A stretch of 64,000 nucleotides of DNA from RHKX01 sp046330415 (GTDB lineage Bacteria > Actinomycetota > Thermoleophilia > Solirubrobacterales > 70-9): contig JAXLSW010000008.1 in assembly GCA_046330415.1 (NCBI GenBank), positions 124,001 to 188,000 of the forward strand, given 5' to 3'. A program made the translations under genes and the position numbers. The notes beneath the pieces were generated by a model. That model saw nothing but the letters and a program-made list of their open reading frames with translations, was not told the origin of the DNA and searched no databases. Of the stretch, positions 50,937 to 58,605 are shown one piece after another. How positions within the stretch are numbered: the first letter of the stretch is position 1; every line of letters begins with the position of its first letter.

Positions 50937-51671
50937 TCAGGACCAGCGGCGACCGCGCAACCGCATCATCGGCACGCCGAGCGCGGCCTCGACGACGATC
51001 GAGCGGCTCATCTTCGACTCCCCGACGCGACGGTCCTTGAACACGATCGGGATCTCGGTCACGCGGAAGCCGGCGAGGCACGCGCGGTAGGTGGTCTCGA
51101 CCTGGAACGCGTATCCGAGGGCGCCGACAGTGTCCAGGCGGATCGTCTCCAGCACCTCCCGCCGGAAGCACTTGAAACCTCCGGTCAGATCCCTGATCGG
51201 GATCCCGAGCCAGCACCGCGCGTAGGTGCTTCCCCAGCGGGAGATCACCCGCCGCCCCAATCCCCAATCGGCGGTGCCCCCGCCGGTCACGTAGCGGGAA
51301 CCCAGCGCGAGGTCGGCGCCCCCCTCGCCTTCTGTGGCAGCGATGAGGCGGGGAACGTCCGCCGGATCGTGGGAGAAGTCGGCGTCCATCTGCACGACGC
51401 GCTCGGCGCCGAGCGCTAGCGCCCGCAGATGGCCTGCCACGTAGGCGGGACCGAGCCCCTCCTTCCCGGCCCGATGCAGGACGGCGATGCGCTCGTCGGC
51501 GGCGGCGAAGGCGTCGGCCAGCCTTCCCGTCCCGTCCGGGGAGTCGTCGTCGACGACGAGGATCCCGGTCCCCTCCGGGGCCGCTTCGAGAACGGCCGCG
51601 CAAAGCGGCTCGAGGTTGTCCGCCTCGTTGTAGGTCGGGATGACGACGCGATTCGGCAGGTGAGCTTCCAT
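50937..51671 (-). CDS. Family 2 glycosyltransferase (polyprenol-phosphate mannosyltransferase type)
   Basis: 244 residues. VVIPTYNEADNLEPL, VVDDDSPDGTGRLAD, GKEGLGPAYVAGH and MDADFSHDP (metal-binding DAD) form the GT2 core; GGFKCFRREVLETI and GYAFQVETTYR are typical of dolichol/polyprenol-phosphate mannose synthases (DPM1, mycobacterial Ppm1 catalytic domain). It would make polyprenol-phosphate-mannose from GDP-mannose for lipoglycan or protein mannosylation. No membrane segment. Divergent from polX. Confidence 0.85.
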   Translation of the reverse strand: MEAHLPNRVVIPTYNEADNLEPLCAAVLEAAPEGTGILVVDDDSPDGTGRLADAFAAADERIAVLHRAGKEGLGPAYVAGHLRALALGAERVVQMDADFSHDPADVPRLIAATEGEGGADLALGSRYVTGGGTADWGLGRRVISRWGSTYARCWLGIPIRDLTGGFKCFRREVLETIRLDTVGALGYAFQVETTYRACLAGFRVTEIPIVFKDRRVGESKMSRSIVVEAALGVPMMRLRGRRWS

Positions 51672-51728
51672 CGGCGTCCGGAGACCCTAGACACCTGCGC
51701 GCTGTTTCCAAGCCCCCCGTACCCCCAA

Positions 51729-51734
51729 TAACCT
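51729..51734 (+). promoter_or_regulatory. -10-like element TAACCT for polX
   Basis: TAACCT is 6 nt before the ATG at 51741. No Shine-Dalgarno. Confidence 0.5.
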
Positions 51735-51740
51735 CGAAGC

Positions 51741-53477
51741 ATGCGCAACGCCGAGATCGCCGCCGCCATCTCCGAGCTCGGCGCCCTCTACGAGCTCGAC
51801 GGCGCCAACCGCTTCCGCGTCCTCGCCTACAAGGAGGCGGCGCGGGTGATCCGCGACAACCCGCAGTCGATCGAGGAGCTGGCGCTCGCCGGCAGGGCGA
51901 CCGAGCTGCAGGGCATCGGCGACACGATCCAGGAGAAGGTCGTCGCGCTCAGCGAGCAGGGTGAGATCCCCGCCGCGGTGAAGCTGAAGGCGAAGTTCCC
52001 GGCCTCGCTCGTCGAGCTGACGCGGATCCCGGGCGTGGGCGCCAAGACCGTGAGGCTGATCTACGACCAGACCGGCATCGCCACGCTCGAGGAGCTCGGC
52101 GCCGCCGCCGAGGCCGGCCGCCTCGCCGACATCAAGGGCCTCGGGGCGAAGTTCGAGGAGAACGTCCTCAAGGAGCTCGCGCGGATGTCCACGGGCGATA
52201 CCGAGGAGCGGCGCCTGCTCGACGACGTGCGCGAGGTCGGCACCGAGCTGGTGACGGCTCTGCAGGAGCACCCCGCCTCCGAGCGCGTCGTGCTCGCCGG
52301 CTCAGCCCGGCGCTGGGCTGAGACATGCAAGGACATCGACATCATCGCCACCGCGAGCGATGCGCAGGCTCTCGCCGAGTCCCTTGCCGCCAACGACCTG
52401 ATCGGCGAGCACGGCAATCCGGGACCGAACGGACTGAGGGCACGGACGCACAACGGCATCCAGGTCGACCTGCGGATCGTCCCTCCCGATGAGTTCGGGA
52501 ACCTGCTGCAGCACTTCACCGGCTCCAAGGAGCACAACGTGAAGCTGCGGGAGCGGGCGGTGAAGATGGGCCTCTCGGTCTCCGAGCACGGCATCGCCGA
52601 CACCGAGAGCGGCGAGGTCGCCAAGTGCGAGACCGAGGAGGAGGTCTACGAGCGGCTCGGCCTCGCCTACATCGAGCCGGAGCTGCGCCAGGGCGCGCGA
52701 GAGATCGCGCAGGCCGAGGCGGGCGAGCTCCCGGAGCTGGTCAAGCTCGCCGACGTCCGCGGCGACCTGCACTGCCACACGACCCTCTCAGACGGCCACA
52801 ACTCCCTGCGCGAGATGGCGGAGGCAGCGGAAGCGCGCGGCTACGCCTACCTCGCCGTCACCGACCACTCGGCTACCCATGGCTTCGGCGACGACGTGCA
52901 GCCCGACGCGTTGAAGCGCCGGATCGCGGAGGTGGCGAAGCTGAACGAGTCGCTGCCGAAGGGGTTCCGGCTGCTTTCGGGCTCGGAGATCAACATCGGC
53001 ACCGACGGCTCGCTCGACTACGCGGACGAGCTCGTCGACCAGCTCGATTGGGTCGTCGCCAGCGTCCACACCTCCTTCCGCGTCGGCAAGGCGAAGATGA
53101 CGGCCCGCATGGTGGAGGCGGTCTCCAATCCACTGGTCGACTGCCTCGGCCACCCGAGCGGGCGGCTGCTGCTCAAGCGCGAGCCCTACGAGTTCGACGT
53201 CGAGGCGGTAATCGCTGCCGCGGCCGAGCACGGGACGATGATCGAGATCAACGGCAGCCCGCGCCGCCGCGACCTGAACGAGCACCACGCCCGAATGGCA
53301 GCCGAGGCGGGGGTGACGATCTGCCTCAACACCGACGCCCACCGGGTGTCCACCTTGGAGAACATGGTCTACGCCGTCGCCACGGCGCGCCGCGCCGGGC
53401 TGACCAAGGATCAGGTCGCGAACACGAGGCCCTGGCGCAGCTTCAACGCGCTGCGGAAGAAGAACCGGAAGCTCTGA
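51741..53477 (+). CDS. polX: DNA polymerase X family protein with PHP domain
   Basis: 578 residues. An 8-kDa-like helix-hairpin-helix N-terminus (RNAEIAAAISELGALYELDG; GIGDTIQEKVVALSEQG; RIPGVGAKTVRLIYD), a PolX palm with AGSARRWAETCKDIDIIATA (metal Asp pair DID) and a third Asp in QVDLRIV. The C-terminal PHP domain (about 335-578) has DLHCHTTLSDGHNSL, AVTDHS and INTDAH-like CLNTDAHRV. It fills short gaps in DNA repair and has 3'-5' exonuclease through PHP. Confidence 0.95.
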   Translation: MRNAEIAAAISELGALYELDGANRFRVLAYKEAARVIRDNPQSIEELALAGRATELQGIGDTIQEKVVALSEQGEIPAAVKLKAKFPASLVELTRIPGVGAKTVRLIYDQTGIATLEELGAAAEAGRLADIKGLGAKFEENVLKELARMSTGDTEERRLLDDVREVGTELVTALQEHPASERVVLAGSARRWAETCKDIDIIATASDAQALAESLAANDLIGEHGNPGPNGLRARTHNGIQVDLRIVPPDEFGNLLQHFTGSKEHNVKLRERAVKMGLSVSEHGIADTESGEVAKCETEEEVYERLGLAYIEPELRQGAREIAQAEAGELPELVKLADVRGDLHCHTTLSDGHNSLREMAEAAEARGYAYLAVTDHSATHGFGDDVQPDALKRRIAEVAKLNESLPKGFRLLSGSEINIGTDGSLDYADELVDQLDWVVASVHTSFRVGKAKMTARMVEAVSNPLVDCLGHPSGRLLLKREPYEFDVEAVIAAAAEHGTMIEINGSPRRRDLNEHHARMAAEAGVTICLNTDAHRVSTLENMVYAVATARRAGLTKDQVANTRPWRSFNALRKKNRKL

Positions 53478-53486
53478 GGCGAGCGG

Positions 53487-53996
53487 CTAGGGCGCGACGG
53501 TGCCCGGCGCCAGAGGCAACGCGTAGTTGCCCAGCCAGTCGAAGCTCTCCTTGCACGGCTTCGAGCCTGCATCCGAGGCGCCGGCGGTGATCTTCATCGT
53601 GCCCTCGACCCTCCGCGAGCTCTTCCACTTGCCCTTCCAGTCGATGCTGAACTGGAGGCCGTAGCCGTCGTCCTTGCTGTAGCTCTTCTTGAAGTGGAAG
53701 CGGCCTGTGGCGGAGACCGGGACCGTTTCATCTGGCTGGAGGAGCTGACCGCCGGCGCACTTCGCAGGCGCCGGGTACGCAACCCCGGAGTAGCTGTCGT
53801 AGGGGACCATCACGAACTTGGAGCCGTCCTTGACGAGGCTCCAGGCGCCGCCGTAGTAGTCGCCCTTCGTGTCTGGGGCGGCCTGGTACTGCCCCTCCTT
53901 CGGCTTCGTGCTCTTGTGCTTCGACGCTTCGCCGACCCCGGCGACCGCCAGTAGGACAAGAGCACCGACCATGGCTGCTGCAAGGACCCTTCCCAT
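53487..53996 (-). CDS. Small secreted protein, hypothetical
   Basis: 169 residues. Signal peptide 1-24 (MGRVLAAAMVGALVLLAVAG). The mature part is beta-rich: GQYQAAPDTKGDYYGGAWSLVKDGSK, a Cys in APAKCAGGQ paired with one in SKPCKESF, and SRRVEGTMKITAG. No family recognised. GGGGAG lies 7 nt upstream, within a long purine-rich (GGGGAAGA-type) tract. Confidence 0.6.
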   Translation of the reverse strand: MGRVLAAAMVGALVLLAVAGVGEASKHKSTKPKEGQYQAAPDTKGDYYGGAWSLVKDGSKFVMVPYDSYSGVAYPAPAKCAGGQLLQPDETVPVSATGRFHFKKSYSKDDGYGLQFSIDWKGKWKSSRRVEGTMKITAGASDAGSKPCKESFDWLGNYALPLAPGTVAP

Positions 53997-54081
53997 CGGC
54001 TTGCTCCCCTTCTTCCCCTCTTCCCCTCTACTCCTCTACTGCTCCTGGATCGCGTCACCCTAGACGGGCGCCGGCGTGTGG

Positions 54082-54549
54082 TCAACGGGCCTGTGGATCA
54101 GCCGGCAACGGCCGATCGCCGAGCCAGAAGCGCGGCCCAGGCCCAGCGCTTCCGGCGCGGTCCTCGGGATTGGCGAGCTTGCAGCGCTCCAGCGACAGGC
54201 AGCCGCACCCGATGCACTCTGTAAGCCCCGCCCGGAGCCGCTCGAGCTCGGCGATCCGCTCGTCGATCCGGCCCGTCCAGCTCTTCGACAGGCGGGACCA
54301 GTCCCGCTTGTTCGGCGCCCGATCGGGGGGCAGCTTCGCGAGCTCGGCGCCGATCTCCTCGAGGGTGAGCCCGACGCGCTGGGCGAAGACGATGAAGGCG
54401 ATCCGGCGCAGCACGCGCCGCTCGTAGCGCCGGTGACCGGAGCCCGCGCGCTCGGAGCTGATCAGGCCGCGCTCCTCGTAGAAGCGAAGGGCGGAGGCGG
54501 CGACGCCGCTGCGGCGCGCGACCTCGCTGATCGTCAGCTGCTCCTTCAC
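54082..54549 (-). CDS. soxR: Redox-sensitive MerR-family regulator SoxR
   Basis: 155 residues from the GTG at 54549. MerR-type winged helix ISEVARRSGVAASALRFYEERGLI (7-30), a dimerisation helix, and the [2Fe-2S] ligands CIGCGCLSLERC (Cys112, 115, 117, 123) with the SoxR end WLGDRP. The cluster senses redox-active compounds; oxidised SoxR untwists its promoter. A perfect SoxR operator lies 33 bp upstream, facing the divergent DUF5519 gene. No second target is in the window. Confidence 0.96.
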   Translation of the reverse strand: MKEQLTISEVARRSGVAASALRFYEERGLISSERAGSGHRRYERRVLRRIAFIVFAQRVGLTLEEIGAELAKLPPDRAPNKRDWSRLSKSWTGRIDERIAELERLRAGLTECIGCGCLSLERCKLANPEDRAGSAGPGPRFWLGDRPLPADPQAR

Positions 54550-54575
54550 CGCCGCAATGCAAGCACGGACCGGTC

Positions 54576-54606
54576 TTGACTTCAAGTTCACTTGAGCTTG
54601 TAGCTT
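54576..54606 (+). promoter_or_regulatory. SoxR-type promoter: 19-bp spacer with SoxR operator
   Basis: -35 TTGACT (54576-54581), spacer 54582-54600 of exactly 19 bp, -10 TAGCTT (54601-54606). The spacer holds the inverted repeat TCAAGT-TC-ACTTGA (54582-54595), nearly the enterobacterial SoxR box core. The over-long spacer is the MerR-family hallmark. It drives the gene at 54643. Confidence 0.85.
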
Positions 54607-54642
54607 CTCCCACGCACCGATGAATCGACGACGGAGGCGACC

Positions 54643-55002
54643 ATGAACGAACACCCCGGAGCGGGACAGCGCATCATCGATGAGGCCACCTCCTGGCCCG
54701 GGGTGGAGGCAGTCCGCGGCGATCGTGGCGAGCTCTCCCTGCGCCTCGGCAAGCGCGAGCTCGGCCACCTCCACGGCGACCACGCCCTCCACATCGGCTT
54801 CCCGAAGGGGGTCTGGCACGACCTCCACGACGACGGTCGGATCGACTACCACCCGATCTTCCCCGGACGGCCGGGATGGGGCAGCAGGCGTCTCGACGAT
54901 GCCGGGGACGAGCGTGACGCGATCGCGTTGCTGCGTCTCAACTACGACCGCGCCGTCGCCAACCACGGCGTCCCTGCCGGAGCCGGAGGCGCCCGCGGGT
55001 AG
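54643..55002 (+). CDS. DUF5519-like small protein under SoxR control
   Basis: 119 residues. Seen: SWPGVEAVRGDRGELSLRLGKRELGHLHGDHALHIGFPK, then WHDLHDDGRIDYHPIFPGRPGW and a helical ALLRLNYDRAVANHG end. I assign it to the DUF5519 family on the LGHLHGD/ADIPFP-like pattern. The biochemical role is unknown. Promoter and operator of SoxR type lie just upstream; GGAGG is 6 nt before the ATG. His-rich surface residues might bind a metal. Confidence 0.75.
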   Translation: MNEHPGAGQRIIDEATSWPGVEAVRGDRGELSLRLGKRELGHLHGDHALHIGFPKGVWHDLHDDGRIDYHPIFPGRPGWGSRRLDDAGDERDAIALLRLNYDRAVANHGVPAGAGGARG

Positions 55003-55005
55003 TCT
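55000..55005 (+). promoter_or_regulatory. -10-like element TAGTCT
   Basis: TAGTCT is 8 nt before the GTG at 55014. Its TAG is the stop codon of the preceding gene. Confidence 0.4.
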
Positions 55006-55013
55006 GGGCCGCC

Positions 55014-55964
55014 GTGGACCTGCTGCGGCACTTCGCCGATCTCGGGCGCTATCTCGGCAACCGCGAGGAGCGGGAGCGCGAGGACGCGGCCGCGGCGGTC
55101 GACCTCGCGGCCCATCCCGGGAGCGGGTTGCCGCTGGAGCGGGGCCTCGAGATCGAGTGGCTGGGGACCGCCGGATACCGAATCACCTACGAGGGCCGTT
55201 CGCTCCTCATCGATCCGTACCTGACGCGCGTCCCCCTCTCCGCGGTCGTCAGGCGCCAGGTCGTCCACGCCGACGAGCGCCTCCACGACCGCTACCTCTC
55301 GGACGCCGGTGACGTCGCCGGGATCCTCGTCGGACACACCCACTTCGACCACGCGATCGACGTCCCGGCGCTCGCTCGGCGCTACGGCGCCGACGCCTAC
55401 GGGTCGAGCTCGCTCGTTCAGCTGATGTCGCTGCACGGGCTCCGCTCGCAGGCCGTCGAGGTCGACCCCGGCCGGACCTACGAGATCGGCCCCTTCGCCG
55501 TCCGCTTCGTGCCGAGCCTGCATTCGAAGCTGATCCTCGGCTACGCGGTCCCCTCCGACGGCGAGCTCACCTGCGAGCACCTCGACGCCCTCTCGCCCAC
55601 CGCCTATCGCTGCGGCCAGGTCTACGGGATCCACATCACGGCCGGGGCGACGACGCTCTACCACCAGGGCAGCGCCAACCTGGTCGACGAGCTCGTGCCG
55701 ACGGGTGGCGTCGACGTCTTCCTCGCGGGAGTCGCGGGCAGACGCTTCACCGACCGCTACTGGGAGCGGATCCTTCGCCGGCTCGATCCCCAGGTCGTGA
55801 TCGCCAGCCATTACGACGACTTCTTCCGCCCCCTCGCGCAGTCCGAGCAGGGCTTCTCCCTGAACGTGCGGCTCGCGGCGGTGCCGGGGGAGATCGCGGC
55901 GGTCTCGAGCGCTGCGAGGGTCGCGACCCTGCCGCCGCTGATGCCGGTGCGCGGCGGCGGTTGA
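55014..55964 (+). CDS. MBL-fold metallo-hydrolase (UlaG-like)
   Basis: 316 residues, GTG start. Metal motif GHTHFDHAID, a preceding LEIEWLGTAGYRITYEGRSLLIDPYLT strand set, HSKLILGYAV, IHITAGATTLYHQGSANLVDE and the terminal VIASHYDDFF. It belongs to the UlaG/RomA-like branch that hydrolyses phospho- or lipid esters; the substrate is unclear. No signal peptide. Confidence 0.85.
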   Translation: MDLLRHFADLGRYLGNREEREREDAAAAVDLAAHPGSGLPLERGLEIEWLGTAGYRITYEGRSLLIDPYLTRVPLSAVVRRQVVHADERLHDRYLSDAGDVAGILVGHTHFDHAIDVPALARRYGADAYGSSSLVQLMSLHGLRSQAVEVDPGRTYEIGPFAVRFVPSLHSKLILGYAVPSDGELTCEHLDALSPTAYRCGQVYGIHITAGATTLYHQGSANLVDELVPTGGVDVFLAGVAGRRFTDRYWERILRRLDPQVVIASHYDDFFRPLAQSEQGFSLNVRLAAVPGEIAAVSSAARVATLPPLMPVRGGG

Positions 55965-55970
55965 CGATCC

Positions 55971-56480
55971 TCAGACCGGCGCGCCCCGCATCAGCCCCGG
56001 GGTCCTGATCAGCTTGATCGGGTCGAACGCGGAGCCGTGCTCGACGTAGAAGCAGACGCCATCGCGCTCCTCGACCGCCGTCACGGCCGATTCGCGGTTG
56101 CGCCAGGCGACGGCGATCCCGAGCGCGAACCCTGTGGCGATCGCGGGAACCTGCGGGAACAGCGGGGCGAGGGCACCGGCAGCGATCGCGAACACGCCGA
56201 CCGGCCAGAGCCGCGCGATCGCGATCCGGACCGGGGACTCGGAGGGGAGCTGCGTCGCCGTCCGCGCTTTCGCAAGCGGCTCGGCGAGTGCCCGCCGCGT
56301 CCGCGAAGGGCGCCCGAGCCAGAGCCCACCGATGATCGCGACCACCCACCAGGCGAGCGACAGCGCGGCCAGCGAGTCCTCGCCGGTCGCGTTGACGCTG
56401 ACCGCCGAGATCACGGCCAGACCCGTCGCCTCGACGGCGACGAGCAGCACCGTCCCTCGCAGCAGATCCTTGAACTGCAA
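55971..56480 (-). CDS. Membrane protein, hypothetical
   Basis: 169 residues, TTG start with GGAGGG 9 nt upstream. Four membrane segments (about 8-28, 40-57, 90-110, 112-128), then a cytoplasmic end VEERDGVCFYVEHGSAFDPIKLIRTPG. It starts 5 bp after the otsB stop and is probably cotranscribed with it. No family recognised. Confidence 0.65.
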   Translation of the reverse strand: MQFKDLLRGTVLLVAVEATGLAVISAVSVNATGEDSLAALSLAWWVVAIIGGLWLGRPSRTRRALAEPLAKARTATQLPSESPVRIAIARLWPVGVFAIAAGALAPLFPQVPAIATGFALGIAVAWRNRESAVTAVEERDGVCFYVEHGSAFDPIKLIRTPGLMRGAPV

Positions 56481-56485
56481 CGGAC

Positions 56486-57307
56486 CTAGCCCTCCGCAAG
56501 CGCGGTGAGCAGGTCGCAGAGCTCCTCGGTGCCGTCGACGACGACATCGGCCTCGGAGACGATCTCGGCGGGGCCCTCCGGCGAGCGCACGCCGACCCTG
56601 ACGATCGCGTCCAGCTCACCTTCGTCGCGCATCTCCGCGAGCACTCTGAAGCCGTCGAGGTCGGTGAGGTCGTCGCCGGCGAAGAGCGCCCTGCGCGCTC
56701 CGGCCCGGCGCAGCAGGCCGGCGATCGCGACGCCCTTGTCGATGTCAGCAGGCGGTCGCAGCTCCAGCACCTTGCGGCCTGCGTGCGTGCGGAGCCCGCG
56801 CCCGCGCGCGTCCTCGCCGATCCTCAGCGCCACCCGCTCAGCCACCTTCTCGTCGTCGGCGCCGCGCCAGTGGAGCGCCACGATCGGCCCCTTGTCCTCG
56901 AGGCGGATACCCGCTCGAACCATCGCCTCCCGGTCGGCTGCGTCGGCCAGGAACCCGGCCGCGGCGTCCTCCCTACCGGTGAGCTCGGGGCTCGGGGCCG
57001 AGCGGCTCGCGCGGGGATCGAGGAGCTCGAACCCGTGGTTGCCCGCGTAGGTGAGCTGGTCGAGCCCGACGATCTCGCGAGCGTTCTCAGGCCGCCGTCC
57101 GGTGACGACAGCGCAGAGCCCGTATCGCGAGGCGATGCGCTCGAGCGCGGATCGGGCGCGGGTGGGCACCTCCACGAGCTCGGGGCGGGCGACGATCGGC
57201 GCGAGCGTCCCGTCGAGATCGCTGAGCACGGCCGAGGCAGCCGGGACATCCAGCAGCGGCGCGAGTTGCTCCCGCCATCGCTCACCGCTCGCTTCCACGC
57301 CGTGCAT
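56486..57307 (-). CDS. otsB: Trehalose-6-phosphate phosphatase
   Basis: 273 residues, HAD superfamily. Catalytic LSDLDGTLAPI (Asp30, Asp32), VVTGRRPENAREIVGL, YAGNHGFELLDP, KGPIVALHWRGA, GRKVLELRPPADIDKG and FAGDDLTDLDGF are characteristic of OtsB. It makes trehalose as an osmoprotectant or for mycolate-like uses. otsA is not in the window. Divergent from the TauE-like pair, 21 bp apart. Confidence 0.92.
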   Translation of the reverse strand: MHGVEASGERWREQLAPLLDVPAASAVLSDLDGTLAPIVARPELVEVPTRARSALERIASRYGLCAVVTGRRPENAREIVGLDQLTYAGNHGFELLDPRASRSAPSPELTGREDAAAGFLADAADREAMVRAGIRLEDKGPIVALHWRGADDEKVAERVALRIGEDARGRGLRTHAGRKVLELRPPADIDKGVAIAGLLRRAGARRALFAGDDLTDLDGFRVLAEMRDEGELDAIVRVGVRSPEGPAEIVSEADVVVDGTEELCDLLTALAEG

Positions 57308-57315
57308 GCGGGTCC

Positions 57316-57321
57316 TAGTAT
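57316..57321 (+). promoter_or_regulatory. -10-like element TAGTAT
   Basis: TAGTAT is 7 nt before the GTG at 57329. No Shine-Dalgarno. Confidence 0.5.
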
Positions 57322-57328
57322 CGCGCCG

Positions 57329-57685
57329 GTGCCGCAGCCGACGACGATCCGGCTCGCCGGGATCGGGATCCTCGCGGGCGTCTTCAGCGGCCTCTTCGGC
57401 GTGGGAGGCGGCGCCGTCATGGTCCCGCTCCTGCTGGCCTGCGGCTATCGCGAGCGCGGCGCCACAGCGACGTCGATGTGCGCGATCGTCCTCATCTGCT
57501 CGCTCGCCGCCGCGGTGCAGGGCCTGTACGGGAACGTCGAGCTCGGCAACGCCGCGCTGCTGGCCGGTCCCGCGGTGCTCGGCGTGGCGCTGGGAGTCGG
57601 CCTCCAGCAGCGGATCCCGGAGCGCACCGTCTCGCTGCTGTTCGCCCTGTTGCTACTCGCCGTCGCGGCCGAGCTGGTGCTCTGA
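57329..57685 (+). CDS. TauE/SafE family half-transporter, first subunit
   Basis: 118 residues, about four membrane helices. The family motif GLFGVGGGAVMVPLLL (about 22-37) and ERGATATSMCAIVL are those of one repeat of TauE/SafE (DUF81), which are normally about 250 residues with two repeats. With the next gene it makes a full pair. Family members export sulfite, sulfoacetate or other organic anions; the substrate is unknown. Confidence 0.82.
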   Translation: MPQPTTIRLAGIGILAGVFSGLFGVGGGAVMVPLLLACGYRERGATATSMCAIVLICSLAAAVQGLYGNVELGNAALLAGPAVLGVALGVGLQQRIPERTVSLLFALLLLAVAAELVL

Positions 57686-57696
57686 GGGGATTGGGT

Positions 57697-58089
57697 ATGG
57701 AGGTCGTGCTCGCCATGCTCATGGCCCTCGCCGGCGGCGCCGTCGGAGGCCTGCTCGGCGTCGGCGGGGGGATCATCTTCGTCCCGGCGCTGGTCATCCT
57801 GCTCGGCAGCGGGCAGGTGGAGGCCGAGGCGACCTCGCTGCTCGTCATCGTCCCGATGGCGATCGCCGGCACCTGGAGGCAGCTGCGCCACGGCAACGTC
57901 GACGTACCCGCCGGGATCAAGCTCGGCCTGTTCTCGATCCCCGGCGTCGTCGCCGGCGTCGCCCTGGCGAACGCGATCAGCGAGCGAGCGCTCGAGCTCG
58001 GGTTCGCGGCCCTGTGCGTCGTCATCGCCGCACGCCTGATGCACCGCGCGCTCGGGGAGCCCGATCCCGCAGAGGCGGATGACCGGTGA
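57697..58089 (+). CDS. TauE/SafE family half-transporter, second subunit
   Basis: 130 residues, four membrane helices, with the second copy of the motif: GLLGVGGGIIFVPALVILLG, EAEATSLLVIVPMAIAGTWRQL. It has GAGGGG 7 nt upstream and starts 11 bp after the first subunit. The two would form a heterodimer equal to one usual TauE/SafE protein. Its stop overlaps arfB (GTGA). Confidence 0.82.
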   Translation: MEVVLAMLMALAGGAVGGLLGVGGGIIFVPALVILLGSGQVEAEATSLLVIVPMAIAGTWRQLRHGNVDVPAGIKLGLFSIPGVVAGVALANAISERALELGFAALCVVIAARLMHRALGEPDPAEADDR

Positions 58090-58493
58090 AGGAGGGGCTG
58101 CACCTCGGCGCCGGGACCTTCGTGCCGATCGACGAGGTCGAGATCCGGGCGAGCCGCTCGTCGGGACCCGGCGGCCAGCACGCGAACAAGACCGAGTCAC
58201 GGATCGAGGCGAGCTTCGACGTACGCGCGTCGGCGAGTCTCACCGATACGCAGAAGGAGCGGGTCATCGCGAGGCTCGGCGAGCGCGTCGTCGCCGTCGC
58301 CCAGGACGCGCGCAGCCAGACCAGGAACCGCGCCCTGGCGATCGAGCGCCTACGCGCGAAGCTGGCGGACGCGCTCGCGCCGCGGAAGTCCCGGCGCGCG
58401 ACGCGGCCGAGCCGCGCGTCCGTCGAACGACGCCTGAGCGCGAAGCGCCGTCAGGGCGAGCGCAAGCAGGACCGGCGCCGGCCAGAGTGGTGA
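58086..58493 (+). CDS. arfB: Alternative ribosome-rescue factor ArfB (class I RF-like)
   Basis: 135 residues. It releases peptide from stalled ribosomes. GGQ motif in RSSGPGGQHANKTESRIE (29-31), followed by the conserved LTDTQKERVIARL region and a basic RRLSAKRRQGERKQDRRRPEW tail that enters the empty mRNA channel. No codon-recognition domain. GTG overlaps the preceding stop. Confidence 0.92.
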   Translation: MKEGLHLGAGTFVPIDEVEIRASRSSGPGGQHANKTESRIEASFDVRASASLTDTQKERVIARLGERVVAVAQDARSQTRNRALAIERLRAKLADALAPRKSRRATRPSRASVERRLSAKRRQGERKQDRRRPEW

Positions 58494-58508
58494 GCCCGGA
58501 CGCGAAAC

Positions 58509-58537
58509 TCAAAGGATCTGACCCTCCGGGGACAGAC
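58509..58537. repeat. Degenerate GGTCTGACCC-like REP motif
   Basis: AAAGGATCTGACCC followed by TCCGGGGACAGAC, recalling common intergenic REP sequences and the palindrome at 5405. Weak. Confidence 0.25.
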
Positions 58538-58582
58538 GTGGCCGCCCATATCGCTGAGGAGCAGCGGATCTCGACGCCACGT

Positions 58583-58596
58583 CGGCGAGGGCGCCG
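58583..58596. terminator. Small hairpin between convergent arfB and OB-HD genes
   Basis: CGGCG (58583-58587), AGGG, CGCCG (58592-58596). Short GC-rich stem, no T tract. Confidence 0.25.
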
Positions 58597-58605
58597 CGTC
58601 GCGCC

